NCBI GenBank assembly: GCA_020747065.1
Contig: JAGMVK010000009.1
Coordinates: 2,170,001-2,234,000, forward strand
Reading direction: 5' to 3'
Source of the DNA: Cadophora sp. MPI-SDFR-AT-0126
Lineage: Eukaryota > Ascomycota > Leotiomycetes > Helotiales > Ploettnerulaceae
DNA: 64,000 nt
How positions within the stretch are numbered: position 1 is the first letter of the stretch; every line of letters starts with the position of its first letter. The notes under the pieces were generated by a model. The model was not told where the DNA came from. It searched no databases and saw nothing but the letters and a program-made list of their open reading frames with translations. Shown one piece after another: positions 12,445-24,446 of the stretch. A program made the position numbers and the translations under genes.

Positions 12445-13893
12445 TCAAGGTTTGTTGAAGTCAATAACAACTCGCCCAGCAATCTCTCCTCTCCTGAGTT
12501 GCTGCACACTCTCCGGCATCTCACTCAATCCTCTAACCTCACAAATCTGCTTCAAAAGTCCACGCTGGGCATACTCCAACGCCTTAGCCGTATCTTGCAT
12601 GGTGCCAACAAGTGATCCGATGACTTTGAGGTTGCGGAAAACGAAGTGCGATGGATCCGCGCCGATTGTTATCATGTCTTTGGGTGCTAGACAAAGGCAA
12701 TCAATCGTAAGCGAGACCATCAACAATAGAGAAATGAATAAGGGGGTGAGTAAGCAGGACTTACGCAATGCAACACACACTATAACTCCTCCTATACGTT
12801 TCCCGATATAAGTGATAGCGTCCGAATACGCTTGGTAAGCAGTTACCACAACACCATGAGCGCCTACTCCACCCGCGAGTCGCTGCACTTCCGCAGCAAC
12901 GTCGGAAACTTCTTTAAAATCAATAAATTCTTCCGCGCCCATCTCAAGAGAGAGCTTTTTCTTCTGAGCCCCGCTATCAATCACGATAGCGCGCATGCCC
13001 ATCGCTTTGGCTAGCTGAACACCTTGAATTCCAACACCGCCGCCGCCACCTATGGTATATCAGTCAAAGGTCTATTGAGTGTGTAAGGATATTCCTACCT
13101 GGGAAGACGACCCATTGCCCAGCTTTCAACCCGGAGTCAATTAGTGCTCGGTGCATCGTTGAAGCACTACACATGATCGGACCAGCTACATAATCACTCA
13201 CGCCGTCCGGAATGGGACTGGTGTACTTCGCCGGACTGACGACATATTGCTGGTAAGTCCCTACCCCCAAGCAAATCAACACATAGCCCATCTCATCTCC
13301 TCAAACCAGACTCGAAAACAACCAGAGGCACTCACCAGTAGCAAGCAGTCCAGTATGCACGGCCTTCTGGCAATAATTCTCCTTGCCATCCCAACACTGA
13401 TCACAGGCACCACAGACATCCAGCAAAGGCTTGATGCCGCCGCGATCGCCCACCTTCCAATTCTTGACATTGGAGCCGAGTTTGACGACGACACCTGCGC
13501 CTTCGTGGCCGGCGCATTTGACGCCGAATGTGGACATGGGAGGGAGGTTCCAGTCGTTCAGCATGAAATGCACATCGGACATGCAGAGGCCGGTGGCGTT
13601 CAACTTGAGGAGGACCTCATCTGGGCCTGGTGCATTGTGAGATGTCTTTCAGCTTTGTTTCAATGTACAGGAACAAAAATTGGCGGGAGGATCGTCCTCA
13701 CCTGGCTCAGGAACTGGAACATCTTGAATCTCGACCCGGAAATCCGGACCTAAGGGTACACTCTTAGCGAGGGCTCAGAAGACATCCGAGGTGAATCTAT
13801 CTAGGGGTAGTCAAACGAACCTTCGTTGACGCACACGCCTGCCTTGCAAGTTTTTGGAATGTCGAATTTCGGAGCACCGTTCGTCTCTGCCAT
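12445..13893 (-). CDS. Zinc-dependent alcohol dehydrogenase, yeast Adh type (366 aa)
   Basis: Six exons on the minus strand: 13893-13821, 13749-13702, 13626-13336, 13260-13099, 13049-12765 and 12686-12445 (introns 71, 75, 75, 49 and 78 bp), total exactly 367 codons. Catalytic-zinc ligands fit Cys55 (LCMSD) and the GHEGAG motif (His81, Glu82). The structural zinc site is intact as C112-x2-C115-x2-C118-x7-C126. The dinucleotide-binding loop GGGGGVG is at 192-198. Length matches tetrameric cytosolic NAD-dependent ADHs, which interconvert alcohols and aldehydes. The segment after the zinc site (TGTYQQYVVSPAKY) is also family-typical. No mitochondrial presequence is obvious. The exact alcohol substrate is not determinable. 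Confidence 0.92.
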
Positions 13894-14290
13894 GATGATC
13901 TATGTTACCCGGATGGATAAGTACTAATTGAAAAGCAGAAAGTCTTGCAAAACTATTTTGTTTTAAACTGTTCGCGGATTTGGTCCGGGAGGGAGCTAGG
14001 AATTAGTATCGCGGGGTAGACGACAATGCGGGGTTGTTGAAAGACCGAGGAGTAGCGACGGCTGTACCTCTGGGGTGCAGTAGCGGATGGCTTTTGATTT
14101 GTTATTGCTTTGTGATGGAGGTCCAAAGCCAAGAGGAAATGTTCTTGGGGGGTCATGGAAATTCCGAGATTTCCTGGCCGGGGAGGAAAAGTATGACGGA
14201 ACTGTTTCCGGCTGCTGCTTGGGGCTGGGGGAATAGTCTTGAGCCTGATCTGTAACTTCAACTTGGAAAGAAGCCAGAAAGTACTACTAA
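13894..14290. other. ADH upstream region
   Basis: Promoter side of the alcohol dehydrogenase gene. Short G-rich open frames only; no gene seen. Confidence 0.5.
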
Positions 14291-14656
14291 CAACGCTTTT
14301 ATATATCCATTTACCAAAGAATCATAAGTGTTCTAAATTCAGAACTGTATTTAAGTCCGACCGACATTCAACTGCCAACTACCTCCCTACTCGCTGAATA
14401 GTTAAAGTGGCGAGATGAGCAAACAAACAAAAACCTCCGAGATAACCACCGGAGGAAGCCTCCTTCATTTGATTTGTTATCGTCCCGGAAGCTTTGATAT
14501 ATTTATATCCAATCATAGGCGTTATTTCAGAAGGTGTATTCAAGTCCAAGCGAACTTTCAATTCCTACTATTTCGCTAATCGGTGAATTAAAGTGCGGGA
14601 TGAGTAAACAAACACCTAGACCAGCCTCGGAATAAGGACCTCCCCTCCTTCATCCG
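14291..14656 (+). repeat. Imperfect tandem direct duplication, two units of about 170 bp
   Basis: Unit 1 (about 14291-14471) and unit 2 (about 14491-14656) align end to end. Both carry the ordered blocks TATCC..AATCATA.G.GTT, TTCAGAA..TGTATT.AAGTCC, ACT.....CGCT.A..GGTGA-like, GATGAG.AAACAAAC and CCTCCTTCAT. They differ by many substitutions and small indels, so the duplication is old. No coding potential. Found by eye; borders are approximate. Confidence 0.65.
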
Positions 14657-15282
14657 TGTCACCAGCAACCGACCATCCATCCACCCGAAGAGCCACGCTC
14701 AAAGTCATATGCTCATCTTCCAACATTTGCCATGGCACTTGTTGACCAATGCTTGGAATCGAGTAATCGACTGAATTGGCGTTCGGGCCTGGATGATTTT
14801 GTATGTATGAAAGTCTGATGAATTCGAACGATCGACTTCTCCCCGTAATGCGATTGATTGACCATGAAATGCAATCTATGCTCTGATCTCCACTACCACC
14901 CGTCTTTGAAAACCCACATTCATCGTAACTTCTTGACGAGTTGGGATGTTATGAGTTGGCAGGTAGGATGACCGAGCTTACTTTCACACACACACCTCAA
15001 CCCGCCAGAACCGAAAGAACAGCAGGAAAAGATGTTAAATTGCACAGAAAGAGAGATAGACGGTCGGCTTGGTACTGATTCATGAATTTCGGATATATAG
15101 ACATGGTATAATGCAAGAATTCATCGCTCGCTAGATCACTTGCTCCATTGGAGGACAAAATAACGCCGTTGATGTGAATGTGCATGTCACAACGCCTCCC
15201 TCACACTTACTATACTGTACAGTATCTCGAATCAGCTATACGCAAAATCTCCTCTTAAACTGACTCACTCACTCAACTCAAC
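14657..15282. other. Intergenic, downstream of CAX-like gene
   Basis: No gene seen. A short ACTCA simple repeat (about 15264-15293) abuts and runs into the end of the exchanger gene. Confidence 0.5.
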
Positions 15283-17204
15283 TCAACTCAACCCACCCAG
15301 CATCCCGACCAACATCCTCTTATGCGCCGCCTCACCCTCCGCACTCCCACTCGCACTCTCGCCCTCCTGAGGGTTTGGGTAGTAAAAAGCGGCCACAGCT
15401 ATGATCATATAAACCAACACACAAAGCGCACCCTCCAAATAATTACTCTTGCCATCCCTCAAGAAGTTCCCCACCACTAGAATCCCCAGGATCAGCATAA
15501 CCATGTCGAACAGCTCGAAGTTCAGATCCATGGGCTTGGCGAGGCCCCAGGCGACGATGATGGTGAGGGGTGCGTTGAAGAGGGCGGTCTGGATGGTGGC
15601 GCCGAGGACGTGGGAGAGGGCGAAGTTCATCTGGTTGTCCCAGGCTTCGTCCATGGCTGTTAGGTGCTCGGCGGCTTTTTCGACGATGGGGACGAGGATG
15701 AGGCCCATGAAGGCGTCGGAGACGTGGTATTCTACGACCTGAGGGATGGAGGGTTAGTGCGGGTGGAAAGCGGGTGGTATGGTTGAGAAGGGGAGAGGAA
15801 GGGAAAAGGAGTATGGGTGGTGAGACAGAGGGGGAAAGATTGGCTGAGGAGAGTGCTTACTATGTGGTGGATTTGCTCGACGAGACCGATGGCGATGAGT
15901 GTGACCAGGGCAATTGATACTGCCAGGGCGATAATACATTCCGTAAACGTAAGTCTGTTAGAAGTTAGCACTGGTCTCATCAAATTCCCATATCAATGCC
16001 TCGCAGAATTCCGATTTGAGAGATCTTGCCAGTCAAAATGCCATAGAATGTGGATTGGGGAGGATGAGTACATACTTGGCCTTCCTGAGATCCCTATGTC
16101 TGTCCTCATCAATCATCTCATCATTCTCAAATAACCCATCATACAACCCATGATGCGTATGCATCTGGAACCAGACGTAGATAACGTAAGCGACCATCAA
16201 CATGATCGAGGCGATCCGAGAGATCATGACGACTTTATGGTCGAGTGCTTCCAAGGTAGTAAGTGGGCCATTAACGAGTGCGGTATGAAAAGCAACTGGA
16301 ACGCTAAGACCAAGTCCTCTGTGATATTGTCAGCTTCCCGAAGGGCGAATTGAAAAGATCCAAATCATGAGTTGAATAGGGGCACTTACGCAGTCAAAAG
16401 CAACCCACTTCCAACCTCACTGACCGCCTCATGAAACTTCTGCTCGTCTCTCTTCATTCCACCGATGAAAAAGCACATGCCCAAACACAGTAACAACGTC
16501 GCCAAAATCGAACCCAGAATCGCAGCCCTGATAACCTGGAACTGATCCGTCTTCAGCAGGACCATGAACAGCACGATCTCGACGACGGAACCCAGTGTAG
16601 TTTCAAGCAGGACACCAAAGACTTTGGGGAGTTTGCGAGCGAGTTCCTGCCCGGCGAAACCGACGAGATTGGCGGCGGGGACCATGGCGATGTAGTTGAG
16701 GATGAAGATTGTTAGGTGGGCATCGGGCTTTGCGTAGCGGACTGCGATGGCGGCGGGGACAACGGGCCACAGGAGGTTGACAACTTTAGATGCATCTGTG
16801 TAGCAAGGGACAATTAGCATTGCGTTGACCTTAAATCCAGCTTACAAAATCCCAAAGAGGAAATATTGGCCCCGCCACAACCTCGCAATCGTAGAGGTAC
16901 ATGGATGCGTCGAAAAATAAAGGCACGTACAACTCGCCGACTTCCAGCAAATCTTCAAGAACTTGAATGGGTGGAATCCACGACGGCCACTCTCTCCCTC
17001 AGGTTGGATGCCATTGAAGATCTTGCTCTTCTCGTTACTATTGCGAGGACTGTTGTGTGTTGGGAGGGTCTGGGCGTGCTTCTCGCGCGAGGTTGAGTCG
17101 TTGCTGACAGTGGGGTAGTCCCAGGGTGCGCTGCGCCGGGATTCACTTCTGCTGTGGCCGTTGGAGCTGGCTTTAGGACCGCCGCGTTGGAATATGCCGG
17201 GCAT
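15283..17204 (-). CDS. CAX-like cation/H+ exchanger, CaCA superfamily (490 aa)
   Basis: Five minus-strand exons: 17204-16931, 16795-16390, 16318-16076, 15954-15861 and 15738-15283 (introns 135, 71, 121 and 122 bp), 491 codons. A 75-residue Ser/Arg/Pro-rich cytosolic N-terminus precedes about 11 hydrophobic helices. The alpha-1 repeat reads GVLLETTLGSVVEIVLF and the alpha-2 repeat SHVLGATIQTALFNAPL. A charged loop (HTHHGLYDGLFENDEMIDED) separates the halves as in vacuolar Ca2+/H+ exchangers. The usual GNAVE of alpha-1 is GSVVE here, so this belongs to a divergent CAX branch and its ion could be Ca2+, Mn2+ or Na+. Likely vacuolar or other endomembrane. Family assignment strong, ion uncertain. 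Confidence 0.88.
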
Positions 17205-18876
17205 GGTTGACGACTGAGAGTGTATGTGGTGATTGATGTTTTGGTATGATGTGTCTTAACTATGGTCTTGGAGTCTTGGATGGAGTGCTGGGTCGTCTTG
17301 GTATTGATTGAGTGGACTTGGAGTGTTGCGTGGTCGTATCGTGTCGAGTCGTCAGTGAAAGGTGAGTGTTGTTCCCTCTGGAGCTGGAGCTGGAGCACAG
17401 TCGTGAATCAATCAATTGGTTCAGTCACAGCCCAATCCTCTCCCTGCGGTGAACAAGATCGCAAGATTTCAAGAGTCCAATATCTAGAAGATGGGAACAG
17501 TCCGCTGCTCCCCCCTTTTGAGAGGAAGAAATTAAAGCAAGATCAAGCGCGATGGCCCGAGTTCAATTTCAAGACAAGTTCCAGTTCCTTGATCAGGTTT
17601 CGAGACAAGGTTCAGTCCGCGGCCTGGAATAGCCAAATACCAAGACGTCCCACGTCACAAATCTCTTGGCTTCAGGTCCACCGGCAAGGCTTGACTGGCT
17701 GTGCGACACGGCCATTGGTGATGTTTATGCGGAGTGACATTGTTGCGGTCTTGGGAGATGGGAAAGTGAGTAAACCAAGGAAATGTAGCGTTGCCAAATG
17801 TTGCTTGGGGTGCTTGTTCTTGGAGGACTTGAGTGATGACAGATAGTTCCGACCTTTTGTGATGGTACATACGAAGTGTCTTCATTGATGACAGGCACGG
17901 CGGCCCGACCGCGACGAAGTGCAATGTTGCTCGGTTATCGAAATCCTCAGAAGGACTGAGTAACGTAGGTATTGTCGATGTCAGACTTCGCTTTCTGTTA
18001 GGGCAGCTCTTGCTCAGGCACTTATCACGATCTGCTCAGTCACCTTGCTGGGCCAACCTGAGCACACCCTGACTGTGGGGCGGAGAAGGAAGGTGGCTGG
18101 TGATGAAGGCATGTTGCTACAGTGTAGTGCATACTCCAAAACAAATTGCAATTGGGAAGATAATAATTTAGTAGTAAGAAATAAAATATTTGTTAGCTAT
18201 TATTAGAGCATTTACATCCGTAGCATTTCATTTGAGGAATTGTTGTTAAAGAAATAGCACAGCGAAGAGCTTAGTTTCAGTGCTCTAGAAGTGCCTCGAT
18301 CGGCTTCATAAGTCTCCGGCTTACAGCCTGAGCCCTGAGGCAACTCACCTGTGCGGGCCTGAGCATCCTGAACCACATTTCACGTGCTGTGACTTCTCGT
18401 TTCTTGACCGTAACCAGTCGTACTCGTTCCGACCTGTGTCTGTTCTTTTATATTACTTTCGTCAGGTTTTGACATTAATATTTAAAGAGTCTGATTGAGT
18501 CCTCAAAGGACTAATAGTAATCTCTTTTTTTAAAAAAATAAAAAAAAAATTAGAATTTATTTACATCGCAAGTTAGATGAATAGATGTCTTCCTACGATC
18601 AAGCCACTCTTATCTGTCCATATCGCAACTGAGCGAATAGCGAGAGTACATATGCCGCTCTCATGCTTGGGGCTGAACGCACTCAGCTCAATTCGGACAC
18701 CAATGAGCACAAACCTCGTGGCTAGCCCAAGTGAGGCTGAAACTACGATGCACTTCGGTGATTGACCTCGCTCATGATACTTGTGCATCCACGATCTTTT
18801 GCCTCCTTCGAGGATCACACTGCTTTGGGGTACAGTATAAACACTTAACTGGATCTCCGAGTCGTACTCAAGCATC
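17205..18876. other. Divergent promoter region between CAX-like gene and patatin-NACHT-HET gene
   Basis: 1.7 kb with no supportable gene. A 135-codon minus-strand frame at 18980-18573 overlaps exon 1 of the plus-strand gene and was rejected. An A/T-only stretch lies at about 18525-18560. Confidence 0.5.
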
Positions 18877-21800
18877 ATGTCAGGCTTGGAGCGATTAAAT
18901 GCTACTTCTAGCACTGTCCATGGTGGTATCGACTCGGCAGCCTCACAACTGTCACAGAGCCCTGTCGCTACCAAAGGCATTTGCCTACTGTCTCTCGGTG
19001 CGTATCAATACCAGGAAACATCCTGAAGAAGTCCTTGCTAATCAAGTTGCGATCTGAAGATGGTGGCGGAGTACGTGGTTTGTCGACCTTAATTATCTTG
19101 CGATATCTGATGGCCAAAGTCAATTCTGGGCTTCCTCCCGGACATCACAAGAAACCATATGAGATTTTCGACATGATAGGGGGAACAAGTACTGGCGGGT
19201 GTGCTTTCTCAACTCAATTCTCACGCGGCGTACACTGACTTGTGGCTGTACCAAGGCTCATTGCCATCATGCTCGGCAGACTGAAAATGGATGTTCAAGA
19301 GTGCATTGACGTCTACAATTCTATGTTCGAAGAGATCTTTGGAAGCCCGGTCCACAAATTCAAAGTCACTGTGGCTCTTCAGATCCAATCTCAGTTCGAC
19401 TCTGAGATCTTACGCCGCTGCATTCTGAGAATCGTCGCAAAATCGCAGAATCTTGCGGACGACGACAAGAAGGCCATCGCAACTGCAACGAGTCTACCTG
19501 GGTCTCAGAAAGCCAAAGATGCTTTGATAAGCTCTGCTGCGGCAAAGGTCTTACTTGACGATGGCGAGGCTCGAGGTTGTCGAACGTGAGTTTCCGATCT
19601 ACTTCTTTCTTAAATCCCTTTTTAACCCATCGGTAGGTTCGTGTGCGCCACAGCGTACGAGACTCAGAACACAGTTCATTTCAGAGATTATCCACGTGCG
19701 GATCTCGGCGTCCCCAACAAAGTGACGATCGTAGATGCAGCATGTGCCACCTCCGCTGCCACGTCCTACTTTGACGCGGTTGTAATCAATGGACGCACGT
19801 ACCGAGATGGAGGCTTTGGAGCAAACAATCCCGTCAATGAGGTGTGGCATGAAGCGAGGGAAGTTTGGGTCAAAGATGACTATGACGATGAAGTACAGCT
19901 AGACAAGATTTTGAAGTGCTTCATCTCTATTGGAACTGGAGCACCACGGACCGAAGGCATGAAGGAAAGTGTGAAGGGCTTCGTGGATACATTGAAGAAC
20001 ATGGTCACGCAGACGAAGCGCTCAGCTGATGACTTCATGAAAAGTCACCGAAATTTGACGAAGATAGATGGGAGGCAGAGATACTTCCGCTTCAACGTGG
20101 ACCAAGGTCTTCAAGAGGTTGGACTGGAGGAGTACAAGAAAACCCCTTTGGTGGAAGCCGCGACAGAAGGTTATATGGAGTCTCCAGATCGAGAGAATCT
20201 AGTGGCGCTGTGTGCGAACAATCTGAAGCTCAAAACAAGTGTGTCACTTCTTGAAGAGATTCCAGACATGGACTTTTCTTGAAATTTTCGGAGGCTGATT
20301 TTGGGCAGGTTTGGCTGGATCTGATTTTTGCATGGAAATTAAGGTGCGGCTCTGCTCGTAATTATTGTTATCAAGAATTTCAGACATTTAGGAATGCAGG
20401 TAACAGTCGATGGCAGGTTTATTGTGAAGCCGTGGAAACACAGCGTTTGCACGTACAGAGGAATATCTTGTCACACAAGAAGAATGCCCAAGCTGATAGA
20501 TTGGCTCCGGAGCAATTGGACCTTCATGGTCTGACGAAGTGGCTTGGTGCTAATGAAGACCACCTGACTACTCATCTACGCATCAGAAGCAGACGTCTGC
20601 ACGCTGAGTCGGGCAAATGGGTCTTTGAGAATCCTAGTTTTCGAACTTGGTGTAGACAGCCTGGTCTGAAGCTGTGGTTACATGGGAAAGGTTTGTTTTA
20701 CAAAACACATTGGTCAAGTTTCGCTATATCGCTGACTTCCTCAGTTGGGTCAGGCAAAACGGTTCTTTGGTACTGTATTCCTGCGTGCATGGGACTCTAA
20801 ACACTTCCTATCGACCCCCTCCCTCGTCAGGTTGATCAAGCACTTATGAGTCCTAGCTCATCGATTATCGAATCTCTGCAAAGTCAACAGGGCGACGGTG
20901 CTACACAGGTCAGGATAACCTTCCTCTATTCTCCTACCGTCTCGGGAGTCAAAACTTCAAATGGTTACTTAGGATGAAAGATCCCCATATCTTTGCTGGC
21001 ACAGGGCGGTCCGCCACACTAATGGTCGGATACTAGGTATCTTTCCAGCGTGTGACATGCACCCCGCAGGAGGAGGATGCCGTTCACAGGTCACATCGAA
21101 GACGGCTACCCGCTCTGGCTTGCCCCTGAGTGTCTTCGGACACTGATCTAAACAAGTGCTAATTCGGACAGTAGACTGCTCCAGTCTTGTATTACTACTT
21201 CGCTTTCAACAAATCCGAACAGCAGAACCTAGAATCAGTCATAATATCAACGGTTTACCAGTTGTGTATCGCTCATCGGCTCATACCAAAACAGGTCCAA
21301 GCACTCTACTCAAAATATAGAAAACAAACACTAGAAGACCGGATTGTGCCCATCCCACCGAGGGATGATCTTTTGCATTTGTTTCACGATATCTTCCAGT
21401 CGTGTTCGACGCAATGCTTCCTTGTTCTGGATGCCCTGGATGAAATACCACATGGAGAGCAGAGAGACGACATCCTGCGCCTCTTGCAGAAATTGACAAA
21501 TCTAGGAGCCTCTAAAGTTAGCCTCTTAGTCACTAGTCAAACAGAACCAGACTTCTCTAACACCTTTCGATGGGATTTGGGTTGGACGAACCTTGGCATG
21601 AGCAGCTCGCGAGTTGATGTGGACATTGGTCTTTTCGTCCGCCACCAAGTCTCCACGGCGAGTAAGTTTTCGGGACTTTCGGGCGACAATCGAAATAAGA
21701 TTGAAAAATATCTGACGAAAGAGGCCAATGGCGTGTAAGCTCTCCTCGCCACCTGAATGGGCATATCCTGAGACTGATTTTAACATTCAAGATTCCAATG

Positions 21801-24446
21801 GGTGGCCTTGATTTTGCAGATGTTGCAAATTCCTAGAGTGCTGAGGGCACGAGAGATAGAGGAAATATTGCATAGTCTTCCCAAAGACTTGAAATCCACA
21901 TACGATCGGCTGTTGGAGCGTGTGGACGATTCGGATGCCCCCGAAGTGGCTGTTGCTCTAAAATGGCTATCCTTGGCTCAGCGGCCACTCTTCATCGAGG
22001 AAGTAATCGAGGCTTCGATCTTGGACTCCGAGCGCAGTATAGCACTCGACACCGAACGACGTCTTACTGCTCAGCAGATTCTGAGTTGTCTCACCGGACT
22101 TGTCACTCTAGAGCCTCCGCTTGTCTCGAGTGATCCATACCAAGCCGAAACTCATGTACTGGCTCTAGCGCACTCTTCTGTACGTGAATACCTCATTTCG
22201 AAGGATAGTGGGGTAATCTCATCAAATTCTTTTCTCTTTGATGAAGGCTTAGCGCACGAGTTTATTGCAAGGTGTTGCGTTGAGTATCTTAGTCACTGCT
22301 ATGCCAATTCTTGGAGGACCAAGCTATATCCTTTGGCAAGATACTCCACTCGATATTGGATATCCCATGCACAGTACAATCCACAGCTACTATCATATCT
22401 CAAAGCAAAGTTGGAGAACCCATTGGCATCACTTTTGTATCCGGAAGCGGGCAGAGCCCCACGACTATTAGAGGGAAGTTGGGATGGGTCGGACACTGGC
22501 TTCGCGAATAGCACCGGCGAAGTTGATCACCGGCTACTGGAGGATGACCCCCAAGCCAATATCCTCGACGCTACCCAGGATATCTACATGCCATTGACAG
22601 TCTTCAAACGAGAGTTTAGGGTTGTGCTACTTCTGCCTTCGGAGAGCTCGAGCAGTCCACTTGAATGCCGACTTCAAGTAGTTTCCATGGATAGAGCACC
22701 TTATTATCAAGCGCTTTCCTACGTGTGGGGAGAGCCTACGAGACAGCAGTGGATCTATGTTGATGGTACTCGTATTAGCGTCACCTTAAATTTGGCAGAC
22801 GCAATGCAACAAATTCGCAGCGAATCGCGAGCCCCTCGAGTTGTATGGATCGACGCACTTTGCATCAATCAACAAGACGCCTCGGAAAAAGCTCACCAAG
22901 TGTCGTTGATGCCGCACATCTTTCAAAGCGCTGTCAAGACCGTTATATCGTTAGGATGGGGAACATCGACAAGCTACCGAGCGATGGGATACCTGTCTAG
23001 CTTTGAAGACTTACCCCGCCAAACAGAGAGCGTCTCTAACAGGCTTCTATCCATGTCTATCGAGACATGGACTGCCCTTCAAGAACTATTAGCTCATACT
23101 TGGTTCAGCAGGGTATGGGTCATCCAAGAAGCTATATTAGCGAAACACATTGAAGTGATGTACGGATCGAGCTGTGTTCCTTGGTCAGTTTTCGCAAGAA
23201 TCGAGCAAGCTTATGCCCTCTTTGGACATGACATACATCGATATACGTTCAACTTATTGGCTGCACAGACCGAGGCAACAGCACTGCCAAGCCTATCTGA
23301 GTTCTCTCGATCGATTTTGGGTAGTCCTCACCTCACAGCAATTCAGGCAATCCGGAGACGCTATCAAAACAACCATGGATTCAGCTTTCCTGAGATAATG
23401 TGGCTTACTCAGGCTCACCAGTGTGCTACAGCTTCTGACAAGATGCTTGGGGTAATGTGCCTAACGCAAGAGGCACCGCCTATATCATTAGATAGTGAGA
23501 ATTACTCAATCACGTCCGAGGAACTGTGCTGCCGCGTGGCGGTCTCTCTCATGCGAGGTCCCGATGATCTCGATATATTGTCATGTCCAGCTTATCCACG
23601 CAATCGACCGGAGGAGCTTCCAAGTTGGGTGCCTGACTTCACACAACCACTTTCTAGGTCCTTGGACCAGGGAGATGTCGCTCTGCCTTTCAAACCACAC
23701 TGCCGTAGACTTTACTCTGCTGGAACTATGTTCAGACCTGCGACTTCAGTCACAGAGACCAGCCGGTTTCCGGCTTTGACTTTATTAGCTATTCATGTGG
23801 ACATCGTGAGGATGACTGGTAAGCCAATTAAAGTGACGACAAGTTATCCGGATGACACAGTGCTGCGATCTGCCAGTCTCCCTCGCCGCAATATCATGGA
23901 TCGTCAAACTCTTGCATCCTGGAGGACATACATGGACTTGGCAGAGGTGCAGACCCACTACAGCTCGACATCCACAGACGAAGTCTTCTATCGCACATTC
24001 CTGGCGGACCAAAACTGCACATCTATTGATGACGAACCTAGAAGGCTAGGATCAGACTGGTCGGAATGGACAGAGCCCGAGCAGATTTTGTCTAGGTGGG
24101 AAGATGTGTTCCCCACATACCTCAACACCCGAACGTTTTTCGTGTCCCGAGATGGCTATGTTGGGCTTTGTCCTAAAATTGCAAAAGAGGGCGATCATGT
24201 TGTGATATTTCTTGGATCAAGGCTTCCGTCCATTATCAGGCCGGTTGGGAATAATTATTTGTTGATTGGAGAAGCGTGAGTGTCATATTTCCTTGCTCCC
24301 CCTTGTAGAGTGGATGGAGTCCTAATGGTGGTAGTTATGTCCATGGAATTATGGATGGAGAGCTATTAGCCACCAAGAAATTCCGACGCTGGTTAGGCTT
24401 GTCCCAAGGATTTTCGAGGCAGATCATACAAATCACGTTGACATAG
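18877..24446 (+). CDS. Patatin-NACHT-HET fusion protein (NLR-like, about 1600 aa); one internal junction unresolved
   Basis: Supported exons: 18877-18997, 19060-19198, 19256-19585, 19637 to about 20240, then about 20309 (or 20373) to 20690, 20745-20769, 20857-20908, 21175-21734, 21792-24275 and 24335-24446. The patatin lipase part has the oxyanion loop DGGGVRGL, the nucleophile motif GGTSTGG and the catalytic DGG (YRDGGFGANNP). The NACHT part has Walker A GKVGSGKTVLC, Walker B FLVLDALDE and the usual ALKWLSLAQRPL region. The C-terminal HET domain (about 22600-23160) shows YQALSYVWGE, VVWIDALCINQQD and HQVSLMPHIF. Read in its own frame, patatin would stop at 20282, but the next exon has no in-frame ATG, which argues for splicing into one protein. 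Expected role: recognition-triggered lipid hydrolysis or cell death, by family analogy. Confidence 0.75.

Noticed and set aside
18573..18980. 135-codon ATG-started frame on the minus strand
   Set aside because: It overlaps exon 1 of the patatin domain, whose plus-strand reading GICLLSL is needed to complete the DGGGVRGL motif; no family match for the minus reading.
20280..20282. TGA as the natural end of a stand-alone patatin gene
   Set aside because: Possible, since similar proteins can end near here, but the following NACHT frame has no start codon of its own; kept as the alternative, not as the main model.
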